DNA of 11,355 nt from CAZPWQ01 sp964590495. GTDB lineage: Bacteria; Bacteroidota; Rhodothermia; Balneolales; Balneolaceae. This document shows, piece after piece, positions 1 through 5,371 of this stretch; positions within the stretch are counted from its first letter, which is position 1, and every line of letters begins with the position of its first letter. Both the position numbers and the translations under genes were made by a program. Under the pieces are notes generated by a model. That model did no database searches. It worked only from the letters and a program-made list of their open reading frames with translations, and had not been told where the DNA came from. The DNA lies in the NCBI GenBank assembly GCA_964590495.1, contig CAZPWQ010000113.1:1-11355 (forward strand), written 5' to 3'.

Positions 1-145
1 GCGTTTTTTCATCAGCAAGAATGGCGGGGTCGCTAAGTCTGATAGAGTCTAAAGGAACATCTTCTCTTACTTCGGGTATCCCGCCTTGAGCAAAAACAGC
101 ATAAAAATTCAGGATAAATATCAGTGCGAAAAAAATTATTCTCAT
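1..145 (-). CDS. Secreted glycoside hydrolase, probable family 43, N-terminus only (partial)
   Basis: Only the first 48 codons are in the window; the gene runs off the left edge. It starts at an ATG (145-143) and opens with a clear Sec signal peptide: a short basic start (MR), a hydrophobic core to about residue 17, and cleavage probably after the AVFA motif near residue 19. The mature start contains the stretch LDSIRLSDPAILADEKT. This resembles the opening beta-strand of GH43 beta-xylosidases and arabinofuranosidases, where the Asp of a 'SDPxIL' motif acts as the catalytic base. That family assignment is by recollection of family style from few residues, so it is moderate at best. If right, the enzyme would act in the periplasm or at the cell surface on plant or algal polysaccharide. 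No strong Shine-Dalgarno is visible before the start, only an A-rich stretch. Confidence 0.55.
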   Translation of the reverse strand, partial: MRIIFFALIFILNFYAVFAQGGIPEVREDVPLDSIRLSDPAILADEKT

Positions 146-315
146 GGTATTCTTATTTCTTTAGAAACAACAGAGTAAAGTGAATAAAAAGGGTCTAATA
201 TCAAAGAAAAGGAAGTGTATTTATCTGTAAAAATTATTAAATGGCGAGAAGCATTTGAATGTGAGATTAAGTTCAAAGAGATTTCGAAAAAAGGAGATGA
301 AATGATGGTTTAAAT

Positions 316-387
316 TCATGAAAAAATAATATCCATGCGTTCTTTCCTTAATTCCTTAAAGTAGCTGGGTGAAATTCCGGTAGTGTA
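316..387 (-). pseudogene. Orphan C-terminal tail of an AraC-family regulator
   Basis: Directly behind the cupin stop codon, in a different minus-strand frame, the DNA reads TTGISPSYFKELRKER and then a few residues to a TGA at 318-316. This is the end of the second helix-turn-helix of AraC/XylS regulators, whose usual wording is 'TGxSPSxFRxxR'. The complete AraC gene at 1158-1718 ends with the comparable TGLTPTYFKELKEKR. The frame is closed by a stop at 402-400, so no more than this tail survives. It was probably left by a deletion that joined the rest of the lost regulator's locus to the cupin gene. No product is expected. The match is short but follows the family motif closely. Confidence 0.6.
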
Positions 388-391
388 ATAT

Positions 392-817
392 TCAACAGCT
401 TACCTCCTCATATCCACTTTTGATTACCGTGGATATCATTTTAAACCGGTCGTTCGCTTTGAATGAATTGCGTGCGTGGGCAGGTATAATGATCGATTGC
501 CCGGATTCCAGGAGTTTTGATTTTCCATCGATTATAATCTCCGCCTTCCCGTCGATAATCTGTATAAATTTATCGAAAGGGGAGGTTTTTTCATCCAGTT
601 TCTCTCCGGTGTCAAAAGAGACGGCATTAATATTCCCGGTCGACTTTTTTATAATCGTTTTAATCACCACCGAATCAGGGACGTATTCGATGATTTCGAC
701 AATGATCATTGCCTTAGATTTTTTAAGCTCTGATAGTTTTTTCATTCGGTTACGATTACTTTTAAAAATTTTCGGGTTGTAAAAGATCGGATTATTGAAT
801 ACTCCTTCTGTTACCAT
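392..817 (-). CDS. Cupin-domain protein (small single-domain beta-barrel)
   Basis: The product is 141 residues with a conserved-barrel cupin fold from about residue 60 to 135. The pattern is SFDTGEKLDEKTSPFDKF, then IDGKAEIIIDGKSKLL, then ESGQSIIIPAHARNSFKA, which matches cupin motif 1, the connecting strands and motif 2. The usual metal-binding histidines of motif 1 are not obvious (TSPFDKF replaces HxH); motif 2 has one His (AHARN), so metal binding is uncertain. The function is unknown; such proteins in Bacteroidota are often stand-alone sensors or minor enzymes. The first ATG (817) has AAGAAGAG directly upstream. A second possible start at 745 (MKKLSELKKSK) would fit the more usual length of about 115 residues. 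The gene is single, with an AraC tail remnant immediately downstream and a broken desaturase gene upstream. Confidence 0.75.
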   Translation of the reverse strand: MVTEGVFNNPIFYNPKIFKSNRNRMKKLSELKKSKAMIIVEIIEYVPDSVVIKTIIKKSTGNINAVSFDTGEKLDEKTSPFDKFIQIIDGKAEIIIDGKSKLLESGQSIIIPAHARNSFKANDRFKMISTVIKSGYEEVSC

Positions 818-959
818 TCTCTTCTTGTCTGTTTATCTCTATAACAATGATCAGAAAATTATTGGGATGATACGTTACAGACTTATAGAAGAAATCTTAC
901 ATAAATAACAGGTTTAAAGGTCTTAAGCCGATTTAGTAAGAGATCATTATGATAATAAG

Positions 960-1151
960 GCATTGTGCTGGTTTGTCGGCGGTTTTAATTTTCAGATTGA
1001 ACACCATCTGTTCCCGAAAATATGCAGCGTTCACTATCCGGCCATCAACCATATTGTGGAACAGACGGCAGAGGAGTTAGCGATCCCTTACAATCAGCAT
1101 GATACCTTCTTCGAAGCAGTGACGTCACATTATTGCACGCTCAAAGAATTA
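960..1151 (+). pseudogene. Fatty-acid desaturase, C-terminal fragment
   Basis: The frame reads LCWFVGGFNFQIEHHLFPK from 963 and continues with a VHYPAI segment and a tail of the type 'IPYxxHxTFFEAVxSHxxxLKEL'. This is the last quarter of membrane fatty-acid desaturases (acyl-lipid or acyl-CoA front-end type), including the third histidine box, QIEHH. A normal enzyme is about 350 residues and needs two earlier histidine boxes and four membrane helices. Here the frame upstream of 960 reads unrelated residues and meets a stop at 924-926, with no ATG. So about 63 codons remain and the enzyme is dead. The frame stays open past 1151 only because it runs antisense through the AraC gene. The break point lies near 960, and the other end of the fragment nearly touches the regulator's stop codon. 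Confidence 0.8.
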
Positions 1152-1157
1152 TATATA

Positions 1158-1718
1158 TCACAAATCCTCGAGGTTCTGCTCCCGTTTCTCTTTCAGCTCT
1201 TTGAAATAGGTGGGAGTGAGGCCGGTAATCTTTTTGAATTGGTTAGACAGATGGGCAACGCTGCTGTAGTGCAGTTTATGGGCAATTTCGGTCAGGGTCA
1301 GTTCATCATACAACAGAAGCTCTTTCACTCGCTCAATTTTATGCATAATAATATACTGCTGAATGGTGATACCCTTCACTTCAGAGAAGGTATTGGACAG
1401 GTAGGTATAATCATATCCCAGTTTCTCGCTGATATAATCGGAATCATTTACTTTTGGAACTTCATCCTCGTAGTGGATCATTTCCACAATCACGCTTTTT
1501 ATTTTTTCCACCAGGATATTCTTTTTATCGTCGAGTAGTTCCAGCCCGGACTTTTTCAGGTTCTTTGCGAATGTTTCCAGCTGTTCGCCGGTAACGTCAT
1601 CCTGAATTTCCACCATGCCAAGGTCAATAGATACACAGTATATGCCAAGTTTTTTCAACTCATCCTTGACCAGCATCTTGCAACGCAGGCTTACCATATA
1701 TTTAATATACAGTTTCAT
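1158..1718 (-). CDS. AraC-family transcriptional regulator with HMA-like N-terminal domain
   Basis: The product is 186 residues. Residues 1 to about 85 have the size and pattern of a heavy-metal-associated-like ferredoxin fold (MKLYIKYMVSLRCKMLVKDEL, then two strands and a second helix). Residues from about 88 to 180 form the AraC DNA-binding domain with both helix-turn-helix units. The landmark segments are DYTYLSNTFSEVKGITIQQYI, KIERVKELLLYDELTLTEIA and SSVAHLSNQFKKITGLTPTYF. This short architecture is common in Bacteroidota and usually carries a CxxC-like start (MVCxRC). Here the first cysteine is serine (MVSLRC), so two-cysteine metal binding is unlikely. Stop is TGA at 1158. The target genes are unknown; the 35-bp palindrome about 70 bp upstream is a candidate autoregulatory site. 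Confidence 0.9.
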   Translation of the reverse strand: MKLYIKYMVSLRCKMLVKDELKKLGIYCVSIDLGMVEIQDDVTGEQLETFAKNLKKSGLELLDDKKNILVEKIKSVIVEMIHYEDEVPKVNDSDYISEKLGYDYTYLSNTFSEVKGITIQQYIIMHKIERVKELLLYDELTLTEIAHKLHYSSVAHLSNQFKKITGLTPTYFKELKEKREQNLEDL

Positions 1719-1787
1719 GATGTACTAAATTATAAACCTTGAGCAAGAAAAATTAGGGAAACAGGCTCTATAAAATTGAGTTGTTCT

Positions 1788-1822
1788 TCCTTATTGCCAG
1801 ATGAATCATCTTAAAATAAGGA
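1788..1822. promoter_or_regulatory. 35-bp nested palindrome upstream of the AraC gene
   Basis: The outer arms TCCTTATT and AATAAGGA are perfect reverse complements. Inside them, separated by 3 bases on each side, AGATGA and TCATCT are again perfect reverse complements around a single central A. The structure is thus 8-3-6-1-6-3-8. It sits about 70 bp upstream of the regulator's start codon. As DNA it looks like a dyad operator for a dimer. As RNA it could form a hairpin with a three-base loop, but no T-tract follows on either strand, so a terminator is less likely. Confidence 0.5.
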
Positions 1823-1930
1823 TTCCCCTATTATAAGTATAAACAACTATGTAGCCTGATATGATTCCGAAATATTTAGGTGATAACATATCCTTGCTTC
1901 TTCGGGATCAGTGAAATATGTAAGCCTTTT

Positions 1931-1947
1931 GTGTTATGTTATAACAC
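1931..1947. promoter_or_regulatory. Perfect 7-3-7 inverted repeat (GTGTTAT / ATAACAC)
   Basis: GTGTTAT and ATAACAC flank a 3-bp centre (GTT). The site lies in the divergent intergenic region about 175 bp before the YtxH start. Its length and symmetry fit a dimeric repressor operator. The factor that would bind it is unknown. Confidence 0.3.
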
Positions 1948-2122
1948 TTTCGGGGCGAAAAATAGCGACCTTTTGTTAACAGTAATTCAGACCATTAAAG
2001 GAAGCATACGCATGACCCCGACCAGGCAAATAATTCTTTCTCTTCAGGTTGATTCAAGGAAGGCAGCTTATTTTAATACTATCCTACATACGCTAACAAA
2101 TAATATAACTCATTAATATATC

Positions 2123-2365
2123 ATGGAATCAAGAAAAACATTATATGCCATACTTGGTGGTGTGGCATTTACCACAGTAATTGGAATCCTGTTAACCCCC
2201 TACAAAGAATCATTCAGAGGAAAGAAAATCGTCGAAAAAGCCAGAGACTATACAGACACTGCCGAAGAAACAATAAAAAAATCGGTTGCCAATGTTAAAA
2301 GCCGCGTTAAAAAAATGGGTGAAGACGCCGACCGAATGGTTAATGAGGGAGGAAATGCGGTATAA
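2123..2365 (+). CDS. YtxH-like small membrane protein
   Basis: The product is 80 residues. A single hydrophobic segment (about residues 7-24, LYAILGGVAFTTVIGILL) is followed by TPYKES and a basic stretch FRGKKIVEKARDYT. A long charged amphipathic helix with alternating Lys/Arg and Asp/Glu then runs to the end. This is the layout of YtxH-domain proteins ('GxLxAPxxGxxxRxKI' after the first helix), which are general-stress-associated small membrane proteins in Gram-positives and Bacteroidota with no established biochemical role. No Shine-Dalgarno is visible; the leader is AT-rich, as is common in this lineage. The next gene starts 3 or 12 bases after the stop, so the two are very likely co-transcribed. 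Confidence 0.7.
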   Translation: MESRKTLYAILGGVAFTTVIGILLTPYKESFRGKKIVEKARDYTDTAEETIKKSVANVKSRVKKMGEDADRMVNEGGNAV

Positions 2366-2377
2366 ATTGTGAAAGAA

Positions 2378-2902
2378 ATGAAACAGACTGTTGCCATAGT
2401 GCTGTTTATTAGTGGAATGCTAATTGCAGGAACGGCCCGGGCACAAGTTGAGGTACCAGTTACTTTGCAGTACCGACTCGTTGAAGGGATTGTGCAAATA
2501 TCCAAACCGGGTGAAGAGTCGGTATTGATTAATCTCTGGGGAGATATAATCGCACCCGGGCGATTCATGGTCCCCACCGGTACCACACTCATCGAACTGA
2601 TCTCAATCGCACGCGGCCCGGCCAGTTTCCGCACGGGCGAAACCACACTTGACTGGTCTAAATTACGTATTGAGGTCAATGTGTCACGACGAAACCAAGA
2701 ACTGAACATTGATGAGGTGGTCAATTTCAGGTTTCGCTATACGCAGCAATTGCCACCTGGAATGCGCGAATTCATCTTGCAAGAAAATGACTTTATTACT
2801 CTTGAAGTAAAAAGGCGGCCGGCCTTTGTCGATTACATGCGGATTGTAGGCCCCATCTCCACAGTTGTGGCCGCGATGATACTGCTTGTAGATAAACTTT
2901 AA
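2378..2902 (+). CDS. SLBB-domain exported protein with C-terminal membrane anchor
   Basis: The product is 174 residues from the ATG at 2378; a GTG at 2369, only 3 bases after the previous stop, would add three residues. A signal peptide (MKQTVAIVLFISGMLIAGTARA) precedes a mature start QVEVPVTLQYRL. Residues from about 47 to 80 contain VLINLWGDIIAPGRFMVPTG then TTLIELISIARGP. This is the 'GxVxxPGxYxVPxGTxLxELIxxAGG' pattern of soluble-ligand-binding beta-grasp (SLBB) domains found in polysaccharide export proteins. A hydrophobic helix near the C-terminus (IVGPISTVVAAMILLVDKL) ends the protein. The polysaccharide-export (Wza) core domain is missing, so this is an SLBB accessory protein and not a complete export channel. 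Its likely place is the periplasm, anchored in the membrane. It follows the YtxH-like gene; no capsule genes are nearby. Confidence 0.75.
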   Translation: MKQTVAIVLFISGMLIAGTARAQVEVPVTLQYRLVEGIVQISKPGEESVLINLWGDIIAPGRFMVPTGTTLIELISIARGPASFRTGETTLDWSKLRIEVNVSRRNQELNIDEVVNFRFRYTQQLPPGMREFILQENDFITLEVKRRPAFVDYMRIVGPISTVVAAMILLVDKL

Positions 2903-2974
2903 ACTCAGGGGCAGGACTGGCAAACAGGGATCACTAACCTGCATTTCTCACCAAGAAATTTGGTTGGATGCAAG

Positions 2975-3002
2975 GCCCTACTTCGCTAAAGCTATGTAGG
3001 GC
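2975..3002. repeat. Hairpin 1 inside the MITE-like element
   Basis: GCCCTAC (2975-2981) and GTAGGGC (2996-3002) are perfect reverse complements around a 14-base loop. The second hairpin 18 bases later is a variant of the same design, so the element contains a duplicated or converging foldback. No T-tract follows. Confidence 0.65.
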
Positions 3003-3020
3003 AGGCGAAGTATCAAACTT

Positions 3021-3048
3021 GCTCTACGAAGTTTTAACGTAGTAGAGC
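3021..3048. repeat. Hairpin 2 inside the MITE-like element
   Basis: GCTCTAC (3021-3027) and GTAGAGC (3042-3048) are perfect reverse complements around a 14-base loop, the same stem and loop length as hairpin 1. A short T-rich stretch (CATTTTCCC) follows, so weak termination of rightward transcripts is possible. Confidence 0.6.
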
Positions 3049-3371
3049 CATTTTCCCTTCAACGCAGCAGACAGCTAAATTTCGCAGCCTATAACAGACT
3101 GTAATTTAAAATATCCTTTTAAAAACGAGCAAGTTGTTGTGCCACAGGTAATTAGCGTTTCTATAATATTTTTTTGTGAGAAATGCAGGCTAAACCATGC
3201 CTTTTTATGAGATATGATACGGAGTAAACTCTATTAAACGGGCATATTTATGGACCACTTCTGCCGGTTTTTCCATGCTCTCATAGTTGCTCAGCCCAAT
3301 ACATGTGATATATATAAATCTGCGTCGGTGATCTGTAATGCTTCCCGCGGTAAGAATGATGATCTTGCTTC

Positions 3372-3387
3372 TGTGAAATAATTCACA
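3372..3387. promoter_or_regulatory. CRP/FNR-type operator TGTGA-N6-TCACA
   Basis: TGTGA (3372-3376) and TCACA (3383-3387) are separated by exactly six bases, the textbook spacing and sequence of a CRP-type site. The whole 16-bp stretch is a near-complete palindrome (TGTGAA / TTCACA). It lies 37 bp before the lipoprotein start codon. This lineage commonly encodes Crp/Fnr regulators, but whether any of them recognises this exact sequence is inference. It could also be a chance hairpin in the leader. Confidence 0.45.
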
Positions 3388-3411
3388 TCTGTCCCGCCAG
3401 TCGCGGACAAG

Positions 3412-3418
3412 AAAGGAG
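3412..3418 (+). promoter_or_regulatory. Strong ribosome binding site of the lipoprotein gene
   Basis: AAAGGAG lies six bases before the ATG at 3425. It is one of only two strong Shine-Dalgarno sequences in the window, the other being before the FtsX remnant at 7633. It fixes the start of the lipoprotein. Confidence 0.7.
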
Positions 3419-3424
3419 TTTAAG

Positions 3425-4075
3425 ATGAAACTACTTAACCAAACTTATACCTGGCACTGTGCATTACTGATAATAGCTGCATTGGGGATTACCAGTTGTG
3501 CTTCGACAAGCATGCAGCGTTCGCAAGACATACAAACCACCATGGAGACCATGGACAATGATATTCAAGAGGCATCACGGCAGCTTGATGTTACTGGGAT
3601 ATCCCTGGATGAACTTATGAGGTCCGGCCAAACCGATGTAAAAAAAGCATTTGGTTCCTACAAAGATAATGTGGAAAAAATGGAAGCCATGGAGAAAAAA
3701 TTTGCCAAACATGCCGAACAAATGAAATCACGAGGCATTGATTATTTTGAGGAATGGGAAAAAGAAGGCACCGAATACAATAACCCACAGATCCAGCACC
3801 TCAGTAATCAGCGGCGAGCCGCACTTGGAGAAATCTATGACAAGATAGCTGAAAATAGCATCGGCGTAGACGAAGCGTTTAAAGCATATGTATCTGACGT
3901 AAAAGAGATCCAGACCTTCCTGTCGAATGATCTGACCACTAAGGGTATCGAGACCATTGGTCCGACCTCCACAAAAGTTGTCAGTAACGGAGACAGCCTG
4001 AAATATGCCATCCAGCATGTACAAACGGCCATTCAGAATGCACGAGCAGAAATGTCACAACCCGGAACCAACTAA
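3425..4075 (+). CDS. DUF2959-like outer-membrane or periplasmic lipoprotein
   Basis: The product is 216 residues. A lipoprotein signal peptide ends in the lipobox ITSC with the lipidated Cys at residue 25. The mature protein is highly helical and charged with long heptad-like stretches, for example residues about 28-65 and 75-115 (YKDNVEKMEAMEKKFAKHA). A conserved-looking block follows, FEEWEKEGTEYNNPQIQHLS, then QRRAALGEIYDKI. This coiled-coil layout with the 'FEEWExExxxYxNxxLRxxS' signature matches DUF2959 lipoproteins, whose function is unknown. It is probably anchored to a membrane facing the periplasm. The gene stands alone, with a CRP-like site and good ribosome binding site in front and an intrinsic terminator about 90 bp behind. 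Confidence 0.75.
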   Translation: MKLLNQTYTWHCALLIIAALGITSCASTSMQRSQDIQTTMETMDNDIQEASRQLDVTGISLDELMRSGQTDVKKAFGSYKDNVEKMEAMEKKFAKHAEQMKSRGIDYFEEWEKEGTEYNNPQIQHLSNQRRAALGEIYDKIAENSIGVDEAFKAYVSDVKEIQTFLSNDLTTKGIETIGPTSTKVVSNGDSLKYAIQHVQTAIQNARAEMSQPGTN

Positions 4076-4166
4076 TGATGATATCATAATAAAACCATAA
4101 TATAACATCTTACTCCTATAGTATCAGCATCCATTAATCCTAAATATTCATCAGAGAGTAAGATCT

Positions 4167-4199
4167 AAAAGGGCAGAATTAAAACCTCTGTCCTTTTTT
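4167..4199 (+). terminator. Intrinsic terminator behind the lipoprotein gene
   Basis: AAAAGGGCAGA (4167-4177) pairs with TCTGTCCTTTT (4187-4197), an 11-bp stem with one G-U pair and a 9-base loop. The stem runs into a T-tract (4194-4199). It closes the lipoprotein transcript. Confidence 0.8.
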
Positions 4200-4318
4200 A
4201 TTTTTTGCAAAAATCAATACAGGATACCCACCTTAAGTCTTGGTGAAAATGGGGCTAGTGATCATTGCTCATCCCGCAGAGGAATCTGATTATCATCAAT
4301 AAATATTTCCGGCAGCTC

Positions 4319-4349
4319 TTGTTAAATTGCAATTCCTGTATTAACTTTG
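4319..4349 (+). promoter_or_regulatory. Bacteroidota-type promoter of the membrane protein/regulator operon
   Basis: TAACTTTG at 4342-4349 is an exact match to the -7 element TAnnTTTG. A TTG at 4319-4321 lies 20 bases upstream, where the -33 element is expected. The predicted transcription start falls about 10-15 bases before the ATG at 4368, giving a very short leader. The promoter overlaps the operator at 4344-4365. Confidence 0.55.
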
Positions 4350-4365
4350 AAATAAAAAGTACTTT
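4344..4365. promoter_or_regulatory. Operator copy 1 (degenerate palindrome plus AAAGTACTTT)
   Basis: The 17 bases ACTTTGAAATAAAAAGT are an imperfect palindrome and continue into ACTTT, so that the end forms the perfect palindrome AAAGTACTTT. The 22 positions match operator copy 2 (5315-5336) at 20. It starts inside the -7 element and ends just before the start codon of the six-helix membrane protein, so a bound protein would block transcription initiation. Confidence 0.65.
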
Positions 4366-4367
4366 GT

Positions 4368-4973
4368 ATGAAAGAAGAACAGGATTATATACAGGACATA
4401 GCTGAGATACGCTCCATGATGGAGCGTTCTTCCAAATTTCTGTCGCTCTCCGGCTGGGCAGGTATTATGGCCGGTATGTATGCATTGGCCGGTGCCTGGA
4501 TTGCCTATAGCATTTTTGATTTTTATCCGGATGAGATCTTTTACAACTCATCCACCTTGACTCAGGTCATTTTATTAGCAACCGGGGTACTGATTTTATC
4601 GCTGATAAGTGCCATTTATGACTCCCGGAGAAAGGCTCAAAAAAGAGATGAAAAAGTATGGAATGCCACCTCAAGAAGGCTTTTAGTGAGTATGGCCGTT
4701 CCACTGCTGGTCGGAGGAATCTTAATTATGATTTTAATTTTGAAAGGCCTGACAGGATTGATCGCTCCCCTGACGCTGCTGTTCTACGGCCTCGCTCTAT
4801 ATAACGCCGGTCATTTTACAATCAAAGAAGTAAGACTGATGGGCGTAGTCCAAATTACTTTAGGACTCCTAAACGTTTGGTTTATTGAATATGGCTTGCT
4901 GTTCTGGGCTATTGGGTTCGGAGCAGTTCATATTATTTATGGTATTTATATGCATTTCAGGTACGAGCGGTGA
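4368..4973 (+). CDS. Six-helix integral membrane protein, partner of the winged-helix regulator
   Basis: The product is 201 residues with a short charged cytoplasmic start (MKEEQDYIQDIAEIRSMMERS). Six hydrophobic segments follow at about 25-50, 62-84, 103-128, 129-148, 155-173 and 175-197. The basic loop after helix 2 (DSRRKAQKRDEK) suggests it faces the cytoplasm. I know of similar proteins of unknown function in Bacteroidota that start with this 'DYIxDIAxIRSxMExSxKF' wording and sit directly before a small winged-helix regulator, as here. The stop is 6 bases before the regulator's GTG, so the two are one operon. A role in membrane-stress or signal sensing is a guess only. The start is fixed by the promoter and by that conserved opening. 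Confidence 0.7.
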   Translation: MKEEQDYIQDIAEIRSMMERSSKFLSLSGWAGIMAGMYALAGAWIAYSIFDFYPDEIFYNSSTLTQVILLATGVLILSLISAIYDSRRKAQKRDEKVWNATSRRLLVSMAVPLLVGGILIMILILKGLTGLIAPLTLLFYGLALYNAGHFTIKEVRLMGVVQITLGLLNVWFIEYGLLFWAIGFGAVHIIYGIYMHFRYER

Positions 4974-4979
4974 TCCAAA

Positions 4980-5288
4980 GTGAATGTATCATTCGATGAT
5001 CTACATAAAGCATTCGAGAGCCGGGTCAGGCTGGGAATCATGTCGGCCCTGGCTGTAAACGATACGCTCGATTTCACCTCGCTGAAGGAATTCCTGGATG
5101 TAACCGACGGCAACCTGGCAACCCATATCAAGAAGCTGGAACAAGAAGGTTTCATTGAAGTGGAAAAATCCTTCATCGACAATAAACCCAACACAAAATA
5201 TTATATGACTGAAGAGGGAAAGAAAGCGTTTGAAGAACATCTTAATGTGCTGGAAAAAATTATCAAATTACAGAAACAGGATGAATAG
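4980..5288 (+). CDS. Winged-helix transcriptional regulator (MarR/ArsR-like, HTH_34 type)
   Basis: The product is 102 residues and starts at GTG. The layout is typical: FESRVRLGIMSALAVNDTLDF (helix 1 and 2), then LKEFLDVTDGNLATHIKKLEQ with the recognition helix (DGNLATHIKKLEQEGF). The wing follows as IEVEKSFIDNKPNTKYYMTEEG, then a final dimerisation helix EEHLNVLEKIIKLQK. This is the standard build of stand-alone DNA-binding repressors with no ligand domain. It is translationally linked to the membrane protein upstream. Two copies of a 22-bp palindromic site, one before this operon and one just behind this gene, are its most likely binding sites, which would mean autoregulation and control of the next gene. 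Confidence 0.85.
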   Translation: MNVSFDDLHKAFESRVRLGIMSALAVNDTLDFTSLKEFLDVTDGNLATHIKKLEQEGFIEVEKSFIDNKPNTKYYMTEEGKKAFEEHLNVLEKIIKLQKQDE

Positions 5289-5314
5289 CCAGGATTGACT
5301 TTTTTTAATTATAT

Positions 5315-5336
5315 ACTTTGTAATACAAAGTACTTT
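5315..5336. promoter_or_regulatory. Operator copy 2 (perfect palindrome plus AAAGTACTTT)
   Basis: TACTTTGTA (5314-5322) and TACAAAGTA (5324-5332) are perfect reverse complements around one central A. As in copy 1, the right half continues into ACTTT to form AAAGTACTTT. The site lies 26 bp behind the regulator's stop and 35 bp before the start of the small membrane protein. A TTGACT at 5295-5300 and TATACT at 5312-5317 could be promoter parts, although their spacing is not ideal. Confidence 0.7.
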
Positions 5337-5371
5337 TATATAACAAACAAAATCAAATAGAGGTATTACTC

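Larger units (their letters stand above)
1719..2122. other. Intergenic region without a convincing gene, two operator-like palindromes
   Basis: This 404-bp gap separates the divergent AraC gene and the YtxH/SLBB unit, so it should carry promoters in both directions. It holds a 35-bp nested palindrome at 1788-1822 and a 17-bp perfect inverted repeat at 1931-1947, listed separately. A 78-codon open frame (1880-2116) has no recognisable domain and no ribosome binding site, and it runs through the second palindrome, so I do not call it. No clear TAnnTTTG element was found next to the YtxH start. Confidence 0.5.
2938..3189. mobile_element. MITE-like non-autonomous element, 252 bp
   Basis: The ends are a perfect 14-bp terminal inverted repeat: CCTGCATTTCTCAC at 2938-2951 and GTGAGAAATGCAGG at 3176-3189. 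A 4-bp direct repeat CTAA lies immediately outside both ends (2934-2937 and 3190-3193), as expected for a target-site duplication. Inside are two stem-loops (2975-3002 and 3021-3048) and a further 9-bp inverted pair, AACTTGCTC at 3016-3024 against GAGCAAGTT at 3127-3135. There is no coding frame of note. Ends beginning with CC and a 4-bp duplication would suit the IS1380 family, but I cannot assign a family from this alone. The element sits just behind the SLBB gene, where its hairpins could end that gene's transcript. Confidence 0.75.

Noticed and set aside
188..313. 41-codon plus-strand open stretch reading KEKEVYLSVKIIKWREAFE
   Set aside because: It looks faintly protein-like but has no start codon and no recognisable motif; too short to call.
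420..782. 120-codon plus-strand frame over the cupin gene
   Set aside because: It lies wholly antisense to the cupin gene, whose protein has a recognisable barrel pattern; the plus-strand product shows no domain.
1880..2116. 78-codon plus-strand frame before the YtxH gene
   Set aside because: No ribosome binding site, no recognisable motif, cysteine-rich odd composition, and it runs through an operator-like palindrome.
4078..4087. Perfect 10-bp palindrome ATGATATCAT behind the lipoprotein stop
   Set aside because: Short and AT-rich, expected by chance, and without a clear regulatory position.
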